A DNA stretch of 64,000 nt from CAWGJF01 sp963822905 (GTDB lineage Bacteria > Bacteroidota > Ignavibacteria > Ignavibacteriales > Ignavibacteriaceae). The DNA lies in NCBI GenBank assembly GCA_963822905.1, contig CAWGJF010000001.1, positions 310,001 to 374,000 of the forward strand. Reading direction: 5' to 3'. The translations under genes were made by a program, and so were the position numbers. Below, one piece after another: positions 19,281 to 30,325 of this stretch. A model generated the notes under the pieces. It made no database searches, was not told the origin of the DNA, and saw only the letters and a program-made list of their open reading frames with translations. The stretch's first letter is position 1. Every line of letters starts with the position of its first letter.

Positions 19281-21827
19281 ATGAGCGATAACTATACTTT
19301 AAAGTTACAGCGAATCAAATTGTTTGCTGTAGCTCTAATAATACTTTTTAGTGGAGCTGTTTTTGCTCAGGGGACACTGAAGGGTAAAGTAATAGACACA
19401 AAGAAAAACGCTATAATAGGTGCGAACGTATTTCTTAAAGGAACTACAATGGGAGCTGCTACAGATTTTGATGGAAACTATTCAATCAAAAGTGTACCGG
19501 CTGGAAGCTATACTCTCGTTATCAGTGCTCTTGGATACAAAGCACAGGAATTCAACATAAGCTTAACAAGTGGAGAGCTTGAACAAAATGCCACTTTGGC
19601 TGAAGATGTTTTGCAAATGGAAGGAGTTGTAATTACTGGTACCGCAGGCGGTTCAGGGATTAAAAAGAAAGACGCAAGTTTTTCAATTACCACGATCTCT
19701 CCCCGTGATATGGAACAGTTATCTCCTTCAAGCACTGCTGCTGCTTTAGATTTAGTCCCAGGTGTTTGGTCTGAAAGTTCAGGTGGTGTTGCAGGTGCAA
19801 ACATTTTCGTTAGGGGTTTACCATCTTCCGGCGATGCACCTTTTGTAACAATGTCAGTTAATGGCGCTCCTGTTTATGGAACACAAACACTCTCATTCTT
19901 TGAGCAAAGCAGTATTTTCCGAATAGATGAAACTGTTGGAACAACTGAAGCATTAAGAGGCGGTCCTAGTTCCGTGTTTTCAAACGGGGAATCAGGTTTA
20001 ACAACAAACTTTAATTTGAAAAAAGGAACTGACATAACCAAGGGATTAGTTAAATACACAACTACAGATTATAGTCAACAAAGAGTTGATGCTGTTCTTA
20101 GCGGACCAATATCTGATAGATTATATTATATGGTCGGAGGATATTTCAGAACTTCTCCCGGAATTAGAAATACTCAGTTCAATTCCGAAAAAGGTCAACA
20201 AATAACTTTGCAGCTAACCAAAGTTTTTGACAATGGCGTGCTAAATGGATATGCAAGATTGACAAACGACAACGGCCAATGGATTTTACCAATGGCTTTA
20301 GGTACGGGAAATGATTTAGGTACATTTTCACCGCTTGGGAATGCAACCCGTTTTCGTATGCTCAGAATAAACGAACAGGGAGACAGTGCACATTATGATT
20401 TTTCTGATGGTCGTGGATGGAAAGGAATTGTAAGTGGATTTAATTTTGATCACGGAATTGGCGGGGGATGGACGGTGCGTGATAATCTTTCTTATACTAA
20501 AGGTAATGCTAACACACTTGGATTCGTTCCGAACGGTAGCCCTATGTCGGTTTCGGATTTGATGGCAAAACTTGGAACGACAGATCCTATTATGACAGTC
20601 GGAGGGAAAAGTCTTACTTCCGGTTATGTTCAAAGTTATGGTCACTGGGTTGTTGAAAAAAATCTTGAGTCAATTACAAACGACTTAAGTTTAACAAATG
20701 AAGTTGCTAATCATAAGATTACTATCGGCGCTTACCAGTCATTCTGGACTTCACAAGATTTCTGGACGATAGGAAATCATATCCTCGTTCAGAATGTTGA
20801 GAATGGTGATGTTATTAAAGATGTATCCCCGGACAGCGTTGCAGGAAGCTGGAACTATGGATTGAATGAATCCGGTGACGCAAGAATGTATGCTGTTTAT
20901 GCTGGAGATTCCTGGCAACTGACGGACAAATTCAGATTAGATTTAGGTGCAAGATATGACTTTTGGAACCTCAACTTTACTTTAGATGCTGGTTAATGGC
21001 CAGACGGAGTTACAGATAAAATTGCAACCCTGGACGGAAATGATTGGGCGGGAACAGCGGCTTTAAATTATGCATTCAATAATGTAACAGGAATATTTGT
21101 TCGCGGTTCCAAGGGTTCTCTTTTCCCGCATTTTGATCAGATCAGAGACGGCGATAATTATAACTTAAAAAGTGGAACTGTAATAAGAAGTTCCGGAGGA
21201 AGTGTTTTAAGTGTTAATGGAACTGTTGATCCAAATTTGTTTAATCAGTATGAAATTGGATTAAAGGTTGATAGGGAAATATACAGCTTATTCATAACAG
21301 GGTTTGTAAATATGGTTGAAGTTTTTGATGGAGATGTTGGAGCTACCAGAGCTGCGGCTTTGTTAAAGACAAGAACTTTTGGAGCTGAACTTGATGCCGG
21401 TTTAAGTGTTCAAAACTTCAGGGTAAATCTTATTGGAACATTCCAGAATGGCGAAATCACTGAAGCTGCAAAAGCTCCTGAAACTGTAGGAAATAAAATC
21501 TGGCGTCAGCCTGATTTCCAATTCAGGCTTGCACCAAGTTATAATTTTGCAATAACGCAGGATGTTTTTGCAATACTCTACGGTGCATTTAGGTTTGTTG
21601 GAAAACGTTGGAACGATAGGGATAATTCATATCAGCTTGATTCCTATACAAAGCTTGACCTTGGTCTTGATGTTTCAACCTCCGGCGGGCTGACATTTAA
21701 CGTTAGCAGCGATAACGTAACTGATTCTGAAGGATTAACTGAAGGTGATCCGCGTGATCCAACTTCAAAAAATGGTCGTCCTATTTTAGGTCGCTCAATT
21801 AGATTTTCTGTCAGTCAAAGCTTCTGA
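19281..21827 (+). pseudogene. TonB-dependent receptor with an in-frame stop codon
   Basis: The frame from 19281 to 21827 would encode about 848 residues but has a TAA at 20994-20996, after codon 571. Before it: a signal peptide (to about 30), a carboxypeptidase-regulatory-like domain (LKGKVIDTKKNAIIGANVFL, about 33-120) and a TonB plug (about 125-250). After it, the same frame continues as barrel strands and ends in RSIRFSVSQSF, the usual aromatic C-terminus. The plug and barrel are otherwise intact. It would import a complexed metal, vitamin or sugar through the outer membrane. The stop is a single-codon lesion (TAA in AGxWPDG), so it may be a sequencing error or recent inactivation. Confidence 0.85.
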
Positions 21828-21839
21828 TTTGGTAATTAA

Positions 21840-21873
21840 AGAGCCCTGTATTTTTATGCAGGGCTCTGTTTAT
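21840..21873 (+). terminator. Intrinsic terminator after the TonB receptor
   Basis: AGAGCCCTG (21840-21848) pairs perfectly with CAGGGCTCT (21859-21867) over a 10-nt loop and is followed by GTTTATTA. Confidence 0.8.
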
Positions 21874-21980
21874 TATATTACCTAACATTTCTTTTAATCA
21901 ATAATTTTTTTATTTATAGTTAGATATGGCGAATTTAATTTCACCACAGTAAATGTTTTTAAAATATTCAGGATAAAATT

Positions 21981-23011
21981 ATGCGTTATAAATTATTAGG
22001 AAGAAGCGGATTGCGTGTTTCTGAACTTTGCCTGGGAACAATGACTTTCGGTGAAGAATGGGGATGGGGATCTTCAAAAGAGGAAAGCAAAAAAGTTTTT
22101 GATGCTTTTTCAAATTCAGGTGGAAATTTCATCGATACCGCAAACCGCTATACGGAAGGGACTTCAGAAAAGTATGTCGGAGAATTTATTGCAAGCGATA
22201 GAAATCATTTTGTGCTTGCAACAAAATTCACACTAAAAACAAAATCGAATGATCCGAATTATGCAGGCAATCATAGAAAAAATATGATGAACTCATTGCA
22301 TGAAAGTCTTAAAAGATTAAACACCGATTACATCGATCTTTACTATTTGCATGCCTGGGATTTTACAACACCGGAAGATGAAGTTCTCCGTGCACTTGGA
22401 TGATATGATTACGAGCAGGAAAGATTCATTACATAGGGATTTCGGATACACCTGCATGGATTGTTTCGAGAATGAATGCAATTGCGGAACTAAGAGGATG
22501 GACACAATTTGCATCACTTCAAATAAAATATTCACTTCTAGAAAGAACTGTTGAAAGAGAACTTATCCCGATGGCGAGGCAGCTTGATCTCGCTGTTGTT
22601 CCCTGGGCTGTAATCGGTGGAGGAATTCTAACAGGAAAGTACAATAAAAATAAAAATGAAGAAGGCAGAGCAAAACGAAACAATGCAATAAAAGATGAAA
22701 ATCTGAAAGTTACAGAAGAAGTAATAAATGTCGCCGATGAAATTAGATGTTTGCCATCTCAGGTTGCAATAAACTGGGTCAGACAGCAGCCTGGAGTAAT
22801 TATTCCTATAATCGGTGCGAAAACAGAAAAACAACTAAAAGAAAATCTGGAATGTTTGAAATATAAATTGAGTGAAGATCAGCTAAACAAGTTAAATGAA
22901 ATTAGCAAAGTTCCGTTAGGTTTTCCCCACGAGTTTCTCACAGTAGAAAATATACGTGATATTGTTTATAGCGGCAGTTATGATTTGATTGATAACCATC
23001 ATAAAAAATGA
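21981..23011 (+). pseudogene. Aldo/keto reductase with two frameshifts
   Basis: The N-terminal 140 residues (LGRSGLRVSELCLGTMTFG, the Asp-Tyr-Lys-His-type barrel start with DTANRYTEG) run in one frame to 22403, a short middle stretch (DDMITS) in a second, and HYIGISDTPAW to the end in a third. Removing one base near 22399 and one near 22421 restores a continuous 343-codon gene. The C-terminal half has the NADPH-site pattern VVPWAVIGGGILTGKY and the usual final helices. It is an aldo/keto reductase of the YajO/PdxI-like group that reduces aldehydes or sugars. Two lesions 22 bases apart are in both cases an extra base, which points to read error as much as decay. Confidence 0.8.
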
Positions 23012-23019
23012 TTACTCTG

Positions 23020-24602
23020 TTATCTATAAATAATTAGAACAATTAAAAGTAGTATCATCAAAGCAACTGCCTGAACTCTGTAATTTTTATAAAACGGAAT
23101 TTGTTTAAGCTCCTGTGTTTCTGTTTTATATAGTTTTATCGACCATGTGTATTCTTTTATCTTTTCTTCCGGAGGCGGAGAAGTTAAAAGACTGACAATG
23201 ACAATTGTGATTGAACAAACTATGAAAAGAATGCCGGCTATATAAAGAAAATGTATTTTTGGAATCCCGGTAGTATTTGCTGAAAGGAAAAAGAAAGCCG
23301 AACCAATTATTCCAACGAGAATTGAAGCTGACGGCTCCCTTGTGATTTGCGCGTTTCCAGAAAACACCAATAACATATAAAGCAACTATAGGCGGAGCAA
23401 TGTATGAAAGAGCATTTTGAAGATATTCCCAGAGCGTGGGAAATTTATCTATCTGCGGCGCCCAAATTGCTGAAAGAATCATAAAAATAAATGTGACAAT
23501 TCTTCCAACCCACATTAATCTTTCACTGGAAATACCCGGCTTGAGCTTGCTCACAAAATCCATTGTAACCAAAGTTGAAGCTGAGTTTAAAGCTGAATCA
23601 ATACTCGACATCATAGCTGCAAGTAATCCGGCTAAAACCAAACCAAGCAGTCCAGGTGGGAAGAAGATCGAATAGTAAAGTTGGATAAACAAGATTTGCC
23701 TTTTCAATATCCGGATAAAGTGCCCTTGCAAAAATTCCCGGGAAAACCATAATAAATAGAACTGTAAGTTTTAGTAGTCCTGCAAACAAAGCACCCCATT
23801 GTCCATGTTTTATACTTTTTGCACCAAGCGCACGCTGAACTATAAATTGATTTGTTGCCCAGAAATAAAATCCAAGAAGCAAAACTCCTGTAAATAATCC
23901 CGGCCAGGGAAGAAATTTATCACTTGCCGGTTGAATTATATTAAAATGATCAGCTGGAGTTACATTCATAACCGCATCCCACGAACCAACTTTTATGAAA
24001 GCCAGCACTGTTAAAATTATTGATCCGATGACAAGAATTACAGCCTGGAATGCATCTGTCATTACAACAGCTCTTAGTCCACCAGCGATTGTGTATAAAC
24101 CAGAAAGAAAAGCTAAAGCAAGAATCGATTGCCATAATTCTATCTGGGGAAAAATAATCTGAATAACCAAAGCCCCGGCGTACAAAGTTGCTGCCGTGTC
24201 AATTCCGATATTTCCAATTATTGTTAATGCAGAAAAATAATATCTCACTTTTGCATCATATCTTCTTTCAAGAAATTCCGGCATTGTATAAACTTTAGAT
24301 CTGATATAAAACGGAAGGAAGAAAACAGCAAACAGGATAAGCACAACCGCGGCCATCCATTCGTAACTGTAAACAGAAATTCCGTTTTCGTAGCCGCTGC
24401 CTGCTAAACCAACAAGACTACTGCTGCTTATATTGGAAGCAAAAAGTGAAAGACCAACTAATGGCCAGATCAAAGATCTTCCTGCAAGAAAATATTCTTC
24501 TGCGTTATCATGAGTCTTTGCGTAACTGAATCCTTTCCATAAAATAAAGACAAGATAAAGAACGAGGATTACTACATCTATCGCATCAAGATTGAATTGC
24601 AT
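23020..24602 (-). pseudogene. Sodium/solute symporter (SSS family) with two frameshifts
   Basis: Read from 24602, the first frame carries helices 1-8 (NAEEYFLAGRSLIWPLVGLS is the SSS start) to about 23655, the second continues with GLLGLVLAGLLAAMMSSIDS to about 23345, and the third carries the last helix to 23020. Single extra bases at both junctions explain the breaks. Restored length is about 527 codons with 13-14 helices, normal for SGLT/PutP-type carriers. It would take up a sugar or similar solute with sodium. It is convergent with the aldo/keto reductase, 8 bp apart. Confidence 0.8.
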
Positions 24603-24695
24603 TTGTTTTGCCGGGTTTGACTGAAATTTTTTAAAAATACAAAATGATAAGGAAAATTGAAGTGCAGTTTTAATTTTTTCATATATATTTACAAA

Positions 24696-25595
24696 GTGAA
24701 AAATCAGTCACACCTTAAGGCTATTCTGCTTGCACTGCTGGTGACCTTTCTCTGGTCAACTTCTTTTGTGATAATAAAAATCGGGCTTGCAGAAATTCCT
24801 CCTCTCACTTTTGCAGGATTAAGATACACGATTGCTTTTATCTGTCTTCTTCCACTTGCATTTACAAAAAAGAATTCTGAAATAATAAAAAAGCTTGATA
24901 AAAAAGATTGGTGGAAACTTGTTCTGCTCGGATTTTTGTTTTACGCTTTCACGCAGGGAGCCCAGTTTCTTGGACTTTCACTTTTGCCTGCTGTGACTGT
25001 AAGTCTTTGGTTGAATTTTACTCCATTAATTGTTGCAGTAATGGCAATTTTTTTGATTTCAGAATATCCGACTATTTTACAGTGGATTGGGGTAGTACTT
25101 TTTGTTATTGGGATACTAACTTATTTCTATCCTGTTGAATTAAGTGATAATCGGGAACTTGGGTTAATTGTTATGACTGTTGGCGTTTTAGCAAATGCAG
25201 CTTCTGCTGTACTCGGAAGAAATATAAATCGTGAATCAAAAATTAATCCGATTGTTGTTACAATTATAAGTATGGGGATTGGTTCCATTCTTCTTTTGAT
25301 CAGCGGAATCTTTATTCAGGGACTTCCTTCAATCAGTTTTCTGAACATCATTTATCTTTTATGGCTTGCTGTAATTAATACTGCACTAGCATTTTCGATA
25401 TGGAATTTTACTTTGCGAACATTGTCCGCAATGGAATCAAGTATTATTAATGGAACAATGCTTATTCAAATTGCAATTCTCGCATGGATATTTTTAGGTG
25501 AGGAAATTTCTGCCAAAGAATTAATTGGAATGCTGATTGCATCTTTGGGGGCAGTGTTGGTGCAATTAAGATTGAAAAAATCCAGGGTCGGATAA
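24696..25595 (+). CDS. EamA/DMT-family transporter
   Basis: About 300 residues with ten predicted helices in two EamA repeats (WSTSFVIIKIGL in helix 1; the second repeat begins near residue 155 of the protein with GLIVMTVGVLANAASAVL). The start is uncertain: the GTG at 24696 gives the usual N-terminus; a TTG at 24657 would add 13 atypical residues. It is a drug/metabolite exporter or amino-acid permease of unknown substrate, in the inner membrane. Confidence 0.8.
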   Translation: MKNQSHLKAILLALLVTFLWSTSFVIIKIGLAEIPPLTFAGLRYTIAFICLLPLAFTKKNSEIIKKLDKKDWWKLVLLGFLFYAFTQGAQFLGLSLLPAVTVSLWLNFTPLIVAVMAIFLISEYPTILQWIGVVLFVIGILTYFYPVELSDNRELGLIVMTVGVLANAASAVLGRNINRESKINPIVVTIISMGIGSILLLISGIFIQGLPSISFLNIIYLLWLAVINTALAFSIWNFTLRTLSAMESSIINGTMLIQIAILAWIFLGEEISAKELIGMLIASLGAVLVQLRLKKSRVG

Positions 25596-25612
25596 AAATC
25601 TAAATTAATTTT

Positions 25613-26734
25613 CTAATCTACTACTGCCTGAAATATGTAATCTTTTAGAATGTCGAAAACCGGGAAATCATTTTCGCGGTTATCTGCTGTGATTACAATC
25701 AGCATGTTGTAAACCGGTACAACAAATAAAAACTGGTCACTGTAACCCCAGGCGAAGAAAAGATTGTTTATAGGAAGCTTACTTATAACCGGGTTTGTAT
25801 CAGAAAACATCCACCAATAATATCCATAGTTGTAATATGGATTAACGTTAATTGAATTCTGAGTTGATTCATCAATCCATTCCTGCTTAATAATTTGGTC
25901 TCCATTCCAAATTCCACTATTTAAAAGTAATTGTCCGATTAATGCCAGGTCAATCGGGCGTAGTGATAAACCACTTCCGGTGTTTGTAATTCCATCCGGA
26001 AATGAAATCCATGACCAATTGGAAATTCCGAGTTTCTCAAATAAAGTTTGATTCGTATATTCATCAACAGACATTCCTGTGCTGGAAGTCAGAATTACAG
26101 ACTGTAATAATGGAAGGCCCGTATTATAAGTAAATTTTGTTCCGGGAGTATTAACAACACCTTTTTGTAAAATGTAACCAATCTCATCAGGACTTTCAAA
26201 TAGTTTATTGAAATCGTTATCCGGATTGGAATATGAAATTGATAATTCATTCCACTGAAACCCTGCGGACATGGTTAGCACATTTTGTATTGTAACCTGA
26301 TTTTTTAATGAATCAAAGAATGATGAATAATTCGGGAAGTATGTTGATATTTTATCATTAACAGTAAAATTATTTTCTTTGGAGATTGCAATACCGGTTG
26401 CAATTGAGGTTACACTTTTTGTAACTGAATAGAGAATATGTAGTTGATCTCTTTCCGCACCATTAAAATATTTTTCAAAAACAAGGTATCCATTTCTTGT
26501 AATTAAAATGCTTTTGACATTTCCGAAGTCACCTGAATTAACATGATTAATCATTCCAACCAGATATGTGCTATTTAAGTTTTGTGACTCGGGAGAAGTT
26601 GTTTTCCAGGGAGAAATAGAACCGGAGGAAATGAAAGAGCCGGCATCATCTTTTTCACACGAAATTATTGTGAAAGTAATTAACACATAAAACAGGAAAT
26701 GTGCGAATCGTAATTTTTGCAATTTATTCATCAA
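25613..26734 (-). CDS. Beta-lactamase-like serine hydrolase lipoprotein
   Basis: 373 residues. The signal peptide ends in a lipobox at Cys26 (TIISC). The serine-hydrolase (class C beta-lactamase/PBP) motifs are SVTK at 103-106 (nucleophile Ser103, Lys106) and YNTG at about 197 (YxN equivalent); a late HxG-like position is not obvious. Related proteins are esterases or peptidases rather than true beta-lactamases. Likely at the periplasmic face of a membrane. Stands alone between opposing units. Confidence 0.8.
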   Translation of the reverse strand: MMNKLQKLRFAHFLFYVLITFTIISCEKDDAGSFISSGSISPWKTTSPESQNLNSTYLVGMINHVNSGDFGNVKSILITRNGYLVFEKYFNGAERDQLHILYSVTKSVTSIATGIAISKENNFTVNDKISTYFPNYSSFFDSLKNQVTIQNVLTMSAGFQWNELSISYSNPDNDFNKLFESPDEIGYILQKGVVNTPGTKFTYNTGLPLLQSVILTSSTGMSVDEYTNQTLFEKLGISNWSWISFPDGITNTGSGLSLRPIDLALIGQLLLNSGIWNGDQIIKQEWIDESTQNSINVNPYYNYGYYWWMFSDTNPVISKLPINNLFFAWGYSDQFLFVVPVYNMLIVITADNRENDFPVFDILKDYIFQAVVD

Positions 26735-27026
26735 TATTATATGGGACTAATTTTCTTATGAAAAAAAACTCATCCTCCACTTTATTATTAATAAAATAGC
26801 GTAATTATAAAATTAAAAGCAAACTATTTTATTGTCTGAGAGGATAAGTATATCCACTTTTTATAACTGTTAAAAATCAAAAATGACTTATTTATTTACA
26901 TAATTGACTTCCATTTGTTACAATTTTGTGATGAATATTAGCAAAATTATGAGCAATTATGTATCAACAATATGTCTAAGAATACATCGCTTTATATAAT
27001 AAGTATTAAATCTAACGGGTATAAAA
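26735..27026. promoter_or_regulatory. Divergent promoter region ahead of the T9SS cluster
   Basis: AT-rich 292 bases with no gene. On the plus strand ACAATTTTGTGATGAAT (26921-26937) recurs nearly identically in front of the gene at 30326 (at 30242) and before 34108 (at 33960), always 75-150 bases upstream. The core can be read as the Bacteroidota-type TTTG promoter element, but that is not certain. Confidence 0.4.
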
Positions 27027-28607
27027 TTGAAAAATATTTTACTGCTTTTAGTCTCTCTGGTTTTCTTTTCTCTAAATTGTTTTTCTCAAAGTTTGTGGAA
27101 TAGTGAGACCTCGGGTACGAATTCTATACTTCAGGATGTCTTTTTTATTGATCAGGATTACGGCTGGGTTTCCGGTGGTCATATCATTTTGCACACAACG
27201 GATGGCGGAAATACGTGGGTTGAACAACCGGCACCACCTGTTCAGATTTTTTATGCAGATATATTCTTTCTTGATAGAATGAACGGTTGGGCTTGCGGTA
27301 ACGATGCAAAAATAATTCACACAACAGATGGGGGAAACACCTGGACAACACAACCAAATCCTTACACATTTCCAAATCCCATTCTATATGATATTTACTT
27401 TGCAAATGTCGATACAGGTTGGGCTGTTGGTGGTGATCATGGAACCTATCCGACATTTACTAACAGGAGAATAGTTTTATCTACTACGAATGGTGGGAAC
27501 ACGTGGAACTTTCAATATAGCATTTCAAATGAGAAACCATTAATTGCAGCTCACTTCATTAGTAAAACGGAGGGATTTGCCGCTGGCGAGTGGGGGGATG
27601 TTCTCCATACAACTAACGGAGGAAATACATGGACTGCTCAGACTCCAATTACATCTTATTTCCCTTATGGAATTTACTTTGCAGATCCAAACAATGGTTG
27701 GGTTGTTGGAGAATACGGAGGAGTCCCACATACCGCGTCAATATCGAAAACAACTGATGGAGGAAATACTTGGACTACACAAGCTTTTGGGACAGATGAA
27801 GAGTTAACAGATATTTATTTTGTTGATGAAATGACAGGTTGGGCTGTTGGGGGGACTATTGGTGGGTCAGGCGCGACAACAATTCTTCATACAACAAATG
27901 GAGGTGCAACATGGAATCAGCAAAATGCACCAACTATCAGTACTTTATTGGGAGTAAACTTTGCAGACTCAAATAACGGCTGGGCTGTTGGGATTGATGG
28001 AACCGTATTAAAATATACTAATCCATTACCAGTTGAACTAACATCATTCAGTGCAAATGTTGAAGCAAACAATGTTACACTTTCCTGGCAAACAGCTACC
28101 GAAACAAATAATAGCGGATTTCAAATTGAAAGATTACAAGATTCCAAAATTGAAAAATCACAGCAATGGGAAAATGTTAGTTTTATTGAAGGGCACGGGG
28201 CAACAACCGAAGAGCACAATTATTCCTTTGTTGATAAAAATGTTTTAGCGGGACAATATCAATACAGATTAAAACAAATTGATTATGATGGGAGTTTTGA
28301 ATATTCAGAAGTAATTAATGTCAACATTTTAAGCCCAACTAAATTTTCTTTGCAACAAAACTATCCAAACCCGTTCAATCCGGCAACAACAATTCAATTC
28401 TCAATTCCTGAAAGCGGAACCGTTAAACTGACTGTATTTAATGCACTTGGTGAAATAGTATCAACTTTAATAAATGATTTTAAAGAAGCCGGAACTTATA
28501 GTGTTAACTTCGGATCAACTGGATTGAGTAGCGGAATTTACTATTATAAAATAGAATTAAAGAATTTTACAGCAGTAAAAAAAATGATCCTTTTAAAATC
28601 AATTTAA
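27027..28607 (+). CDS. T9SS cargo protein with Ycf48/BNR-like repeats
   Basis: 526 residues, start TTG at 27027 after a signal-like N-terminus (NCFSQS). The first 330 residues are repeats of about 45 residues, each with a conserved NxGWAVG... turn followed by HTTDGGNTW, the motif of the Ycf48/photosystem II assembly-factor and BNR beta-propeller. Residues about 335-440 form the FnIII-like module shared with neighbours (VELTSFSANVEANNVTLSW), and from about 445 a T9SS sorting domain (NYPNPFNPATTIQFSIP ... KKMILLKS). No photosynthesis link is implied; it is a surface beta-propeller of unknown ligand. Confidence 0.85.
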   Translation: MKNILLLLVSLVFFSLNCFSQSLWNSETSGTNSILQDVFFIDQDYGWVSGGHIILHTTDGGNTWVEQPAPPVQIFYADIFFLDRMNGWACGNDAKIIHTTDGGNTWTTQPNPYTFPNPILYDIYFANVDTGWAVGGDHGTYPTFTNRRIVLSTTNGGNTWNFQYSISNEKPLIAAHFISKTEGFAAGEWGDVLHTTNGGNTWTAQTPITSYFPYGIYFADPNNGWVVGEYGGVPHTASISKTTDGGNTWTTQAFGTDEELTDIYFVDEMTGWAVGGTIGGSGATTILHTTNGGATWNQQNAPTISTLLGVNFADSNNGWAVGIDGTVLKYTNPLPVELTSFSANVEANNVTLSWQTATETNNSGFQIERLQDSKIEKSQQWENVSFIEGHGATTEEHNYSFVDKNVLAGQYQYRLKQIDYDGSFEYSEVINVNILSPTKFSLQQNYPNPFNPATTIQFSIPESGTVKLTVFNALGEIVSTLINDFKEAGTYSVNFGSTGLSSGIYYYKIELKNFTAVKKMILLKSI

Positions 28608-28646
28608 ATAAAAAGAAATTATTATGAACTAATTGATGGAGTTAAA

Positions 28647-30191
28647 ATGAAAACGAAGACTTTAACTTTTTTTCTTTTTTTAATTTCAACCACTATGTCA
28701 TTGGCACAGATAAACTGGTATAACCAGGATTCCGGAACAAACAGTGATTTATTAGGTGTCTCATTTGTTGATGGAAATAATGGCTGGATTGGTGGAGGGT
28801 ATGGAACTATGCTTCGCACAACAAATGGCGGAGAGGATTGGTTAACTTTAACTCCGCCCGTTAATGCTTATTTAAGTATTTATTTTACTGATCTCCAAAA
28901 TGGCTGGGCAGGCGGTTATTCGGGATTTTTAATCCACACTACTGACGGGGGACAAACCTGGATAAATCAATTCTATCAGATATCAAGCCACATATATAGT
29001 TTATATTTTATAAATGCTGATACAGGATGGGCAGCAGGAGGTGATATAGCATCATTTCCTAATAATTATCCTGAAACTATAATTTATAAAACTACTGATG
29101 GTGGATACACCTGGGATTTACAATACTATGAACAATATTCACCGATCTTACACGACATCTATTTTTTTAATAGTAACAATGGCTATGCTTTGGGTGGTGC
29201 TTATTTATTCCATACAACTGACGGCGGAGCAGTTTGGACGCAGCAAACTGTCAGTGTTGGTAACGTTTTTAATGGAATGTATTTTGCAGATCAGAACACA
29301 GGCTGGGTTTCCGGTGAATCAACAACAATCTCAAATTATCACGGTGTAATTTATAAAACTACCGACGGCGGAAATACCTGGAACGGAACCACTTTAGGTG
29401 CAGATGAGAAGCTATCAGATATTAATTTTTCCGATGATTTGCATGGCTGGGTAGTAGGCTTTAGTGAAAATGATAGTTCTGGTGTTATTTATTATACTTC
29501 AGATGGGGGCAGTAACTGGTCTTTACAAAACACTCCGGCGTTTAGCGCTTTATACAAGCTGGCAATTATAAATTCAAACGCATATGCTGTTGGTCATTTA
29601 GGAACAATTGGAACTACTGAAAATTCAGTGCCTGTTGAATTAACCTCTTTCACTGCATCCACAAATGAAAATGATGTAACACTCAACTGGCAAACAGCAA
29701 CAGAGATAAACAACTGTAGCTTTGAAGTATTTTGTTCTACAAGTTTTGATAATTGGGTACAGATAGGAATAGTTGCTGGGCATGGAACAACAACACTGGA
29801 AAATAATTATTCATTTATTGATAAGGATTTAGATCCGGGAAATTATTCATATAAGATTATTCAGGTAGATTTTGATGGGTCGCAAAGTGAATCAGATATC
29901 GTACATGTTGAAGTTACTAATGAAGTAACAGATTATATTTTAAATCAGAATTATCCAAATCCATTTAACCCAACTACAACAATAAAATATTCAATCCCGG
30001 AGAGTGGAAATGTTAAGCTAAGTGTTTATAATACTATTGGTAAAGAAGTAAGTAAGCTTGTAAACGGTTATAAAGAAGCAGGTACTTATAAAGTTAATTT
30101 TGATGCGAGTGTGCTAGGTAGTGGAATATACTATTACAAAATTATAGCCGGTAATTTTAGTTCAATAAAAAAAATGATTCTGTTAAAGTAA
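28647..30191 (+). CDS. T9SS cargo protein with Ycf48/BNR-like repeats, second copy
   Basis: 514 residues with a signal peptide (STTMSLAQ), start ATG after GATGGAG. It has the same plan as its upstream neighbour: Ycf48-like repeats (HTTDGG, NGWxGG) in the first 320 residues, the FnIII-like module (VELTSFTASTNENDVTLNW, 330-430), and the T9SS domain (NYPNPFNPTTTIKYSIP ... KKMILLK). The two are separated by only 40 bp and probably arose by tandem duplication and are co-transcribed. The 3' end plus following 90 bases are closely matched by a remnant at 33824-33985. Confidence 0.85.
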   Translation: MKTKTLTFFLFLISTTMSLAQINWYNQDSGTNSDLLGVSFVDGNNGWIGGGYGTMLRTTNGGEDWLTLTPPVNAYLSIYFTDLQNGWAGGYSGFLIHTTDGGQTWINQFYQISSHIYSLYFINADTGWAAGGDIASFPNNYPETIIYKTTDGGYTWDLQYYEQYSPILHDIYFFNSNNGYALGGAYLFHTTDGGAVWTQQTVSVGNVFNGMYFADQNTGWVSGESTTISNYHGVIYKTTDGGNTWNGTTLGADEKLSDINFSDDLHGWVVGFSENDSSGVIYYTSDGGSNWSLQNTPAFSALYKLAIINSNAYAVGHLGTIGTTENSVPVELTSFTASTNENDVTLNWQTATEINNCSFEVFCSTSFDNWVQIGIVAGHGTTTLENNYSFIDKDLDPGNYSYKIIQVDFDGSQSESDIVHVEVTNEVTDYILNQNYPNPFNPTTTIKYSIPESGNVKLSVYNTIGKEVSKLVNGYKEAGTYKVNFDASVLGSGIYYYKIIAGNFSSIKKMILLK

Positions 30192-30325
30192 CACTTTTGT
30201 TTAACAAAAATAAACTTCTGGAAATAGTTGCTTGGCTTTATGACAGTTTTGTGATGAATCCCTGTCAATTAATATGTACCTTCCGATTATTCTAATTCTA
30301 AAAGCAATAGTACGGAGATAATAAA

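Noticed and set aside
25613..26734. True antibiotic-degrading beta-lactamase
   Set aside because: SVTK and a YxN-like motif are present but the third motif is unclear, and lipoprotein relatives are mostly esterases or peptidases.
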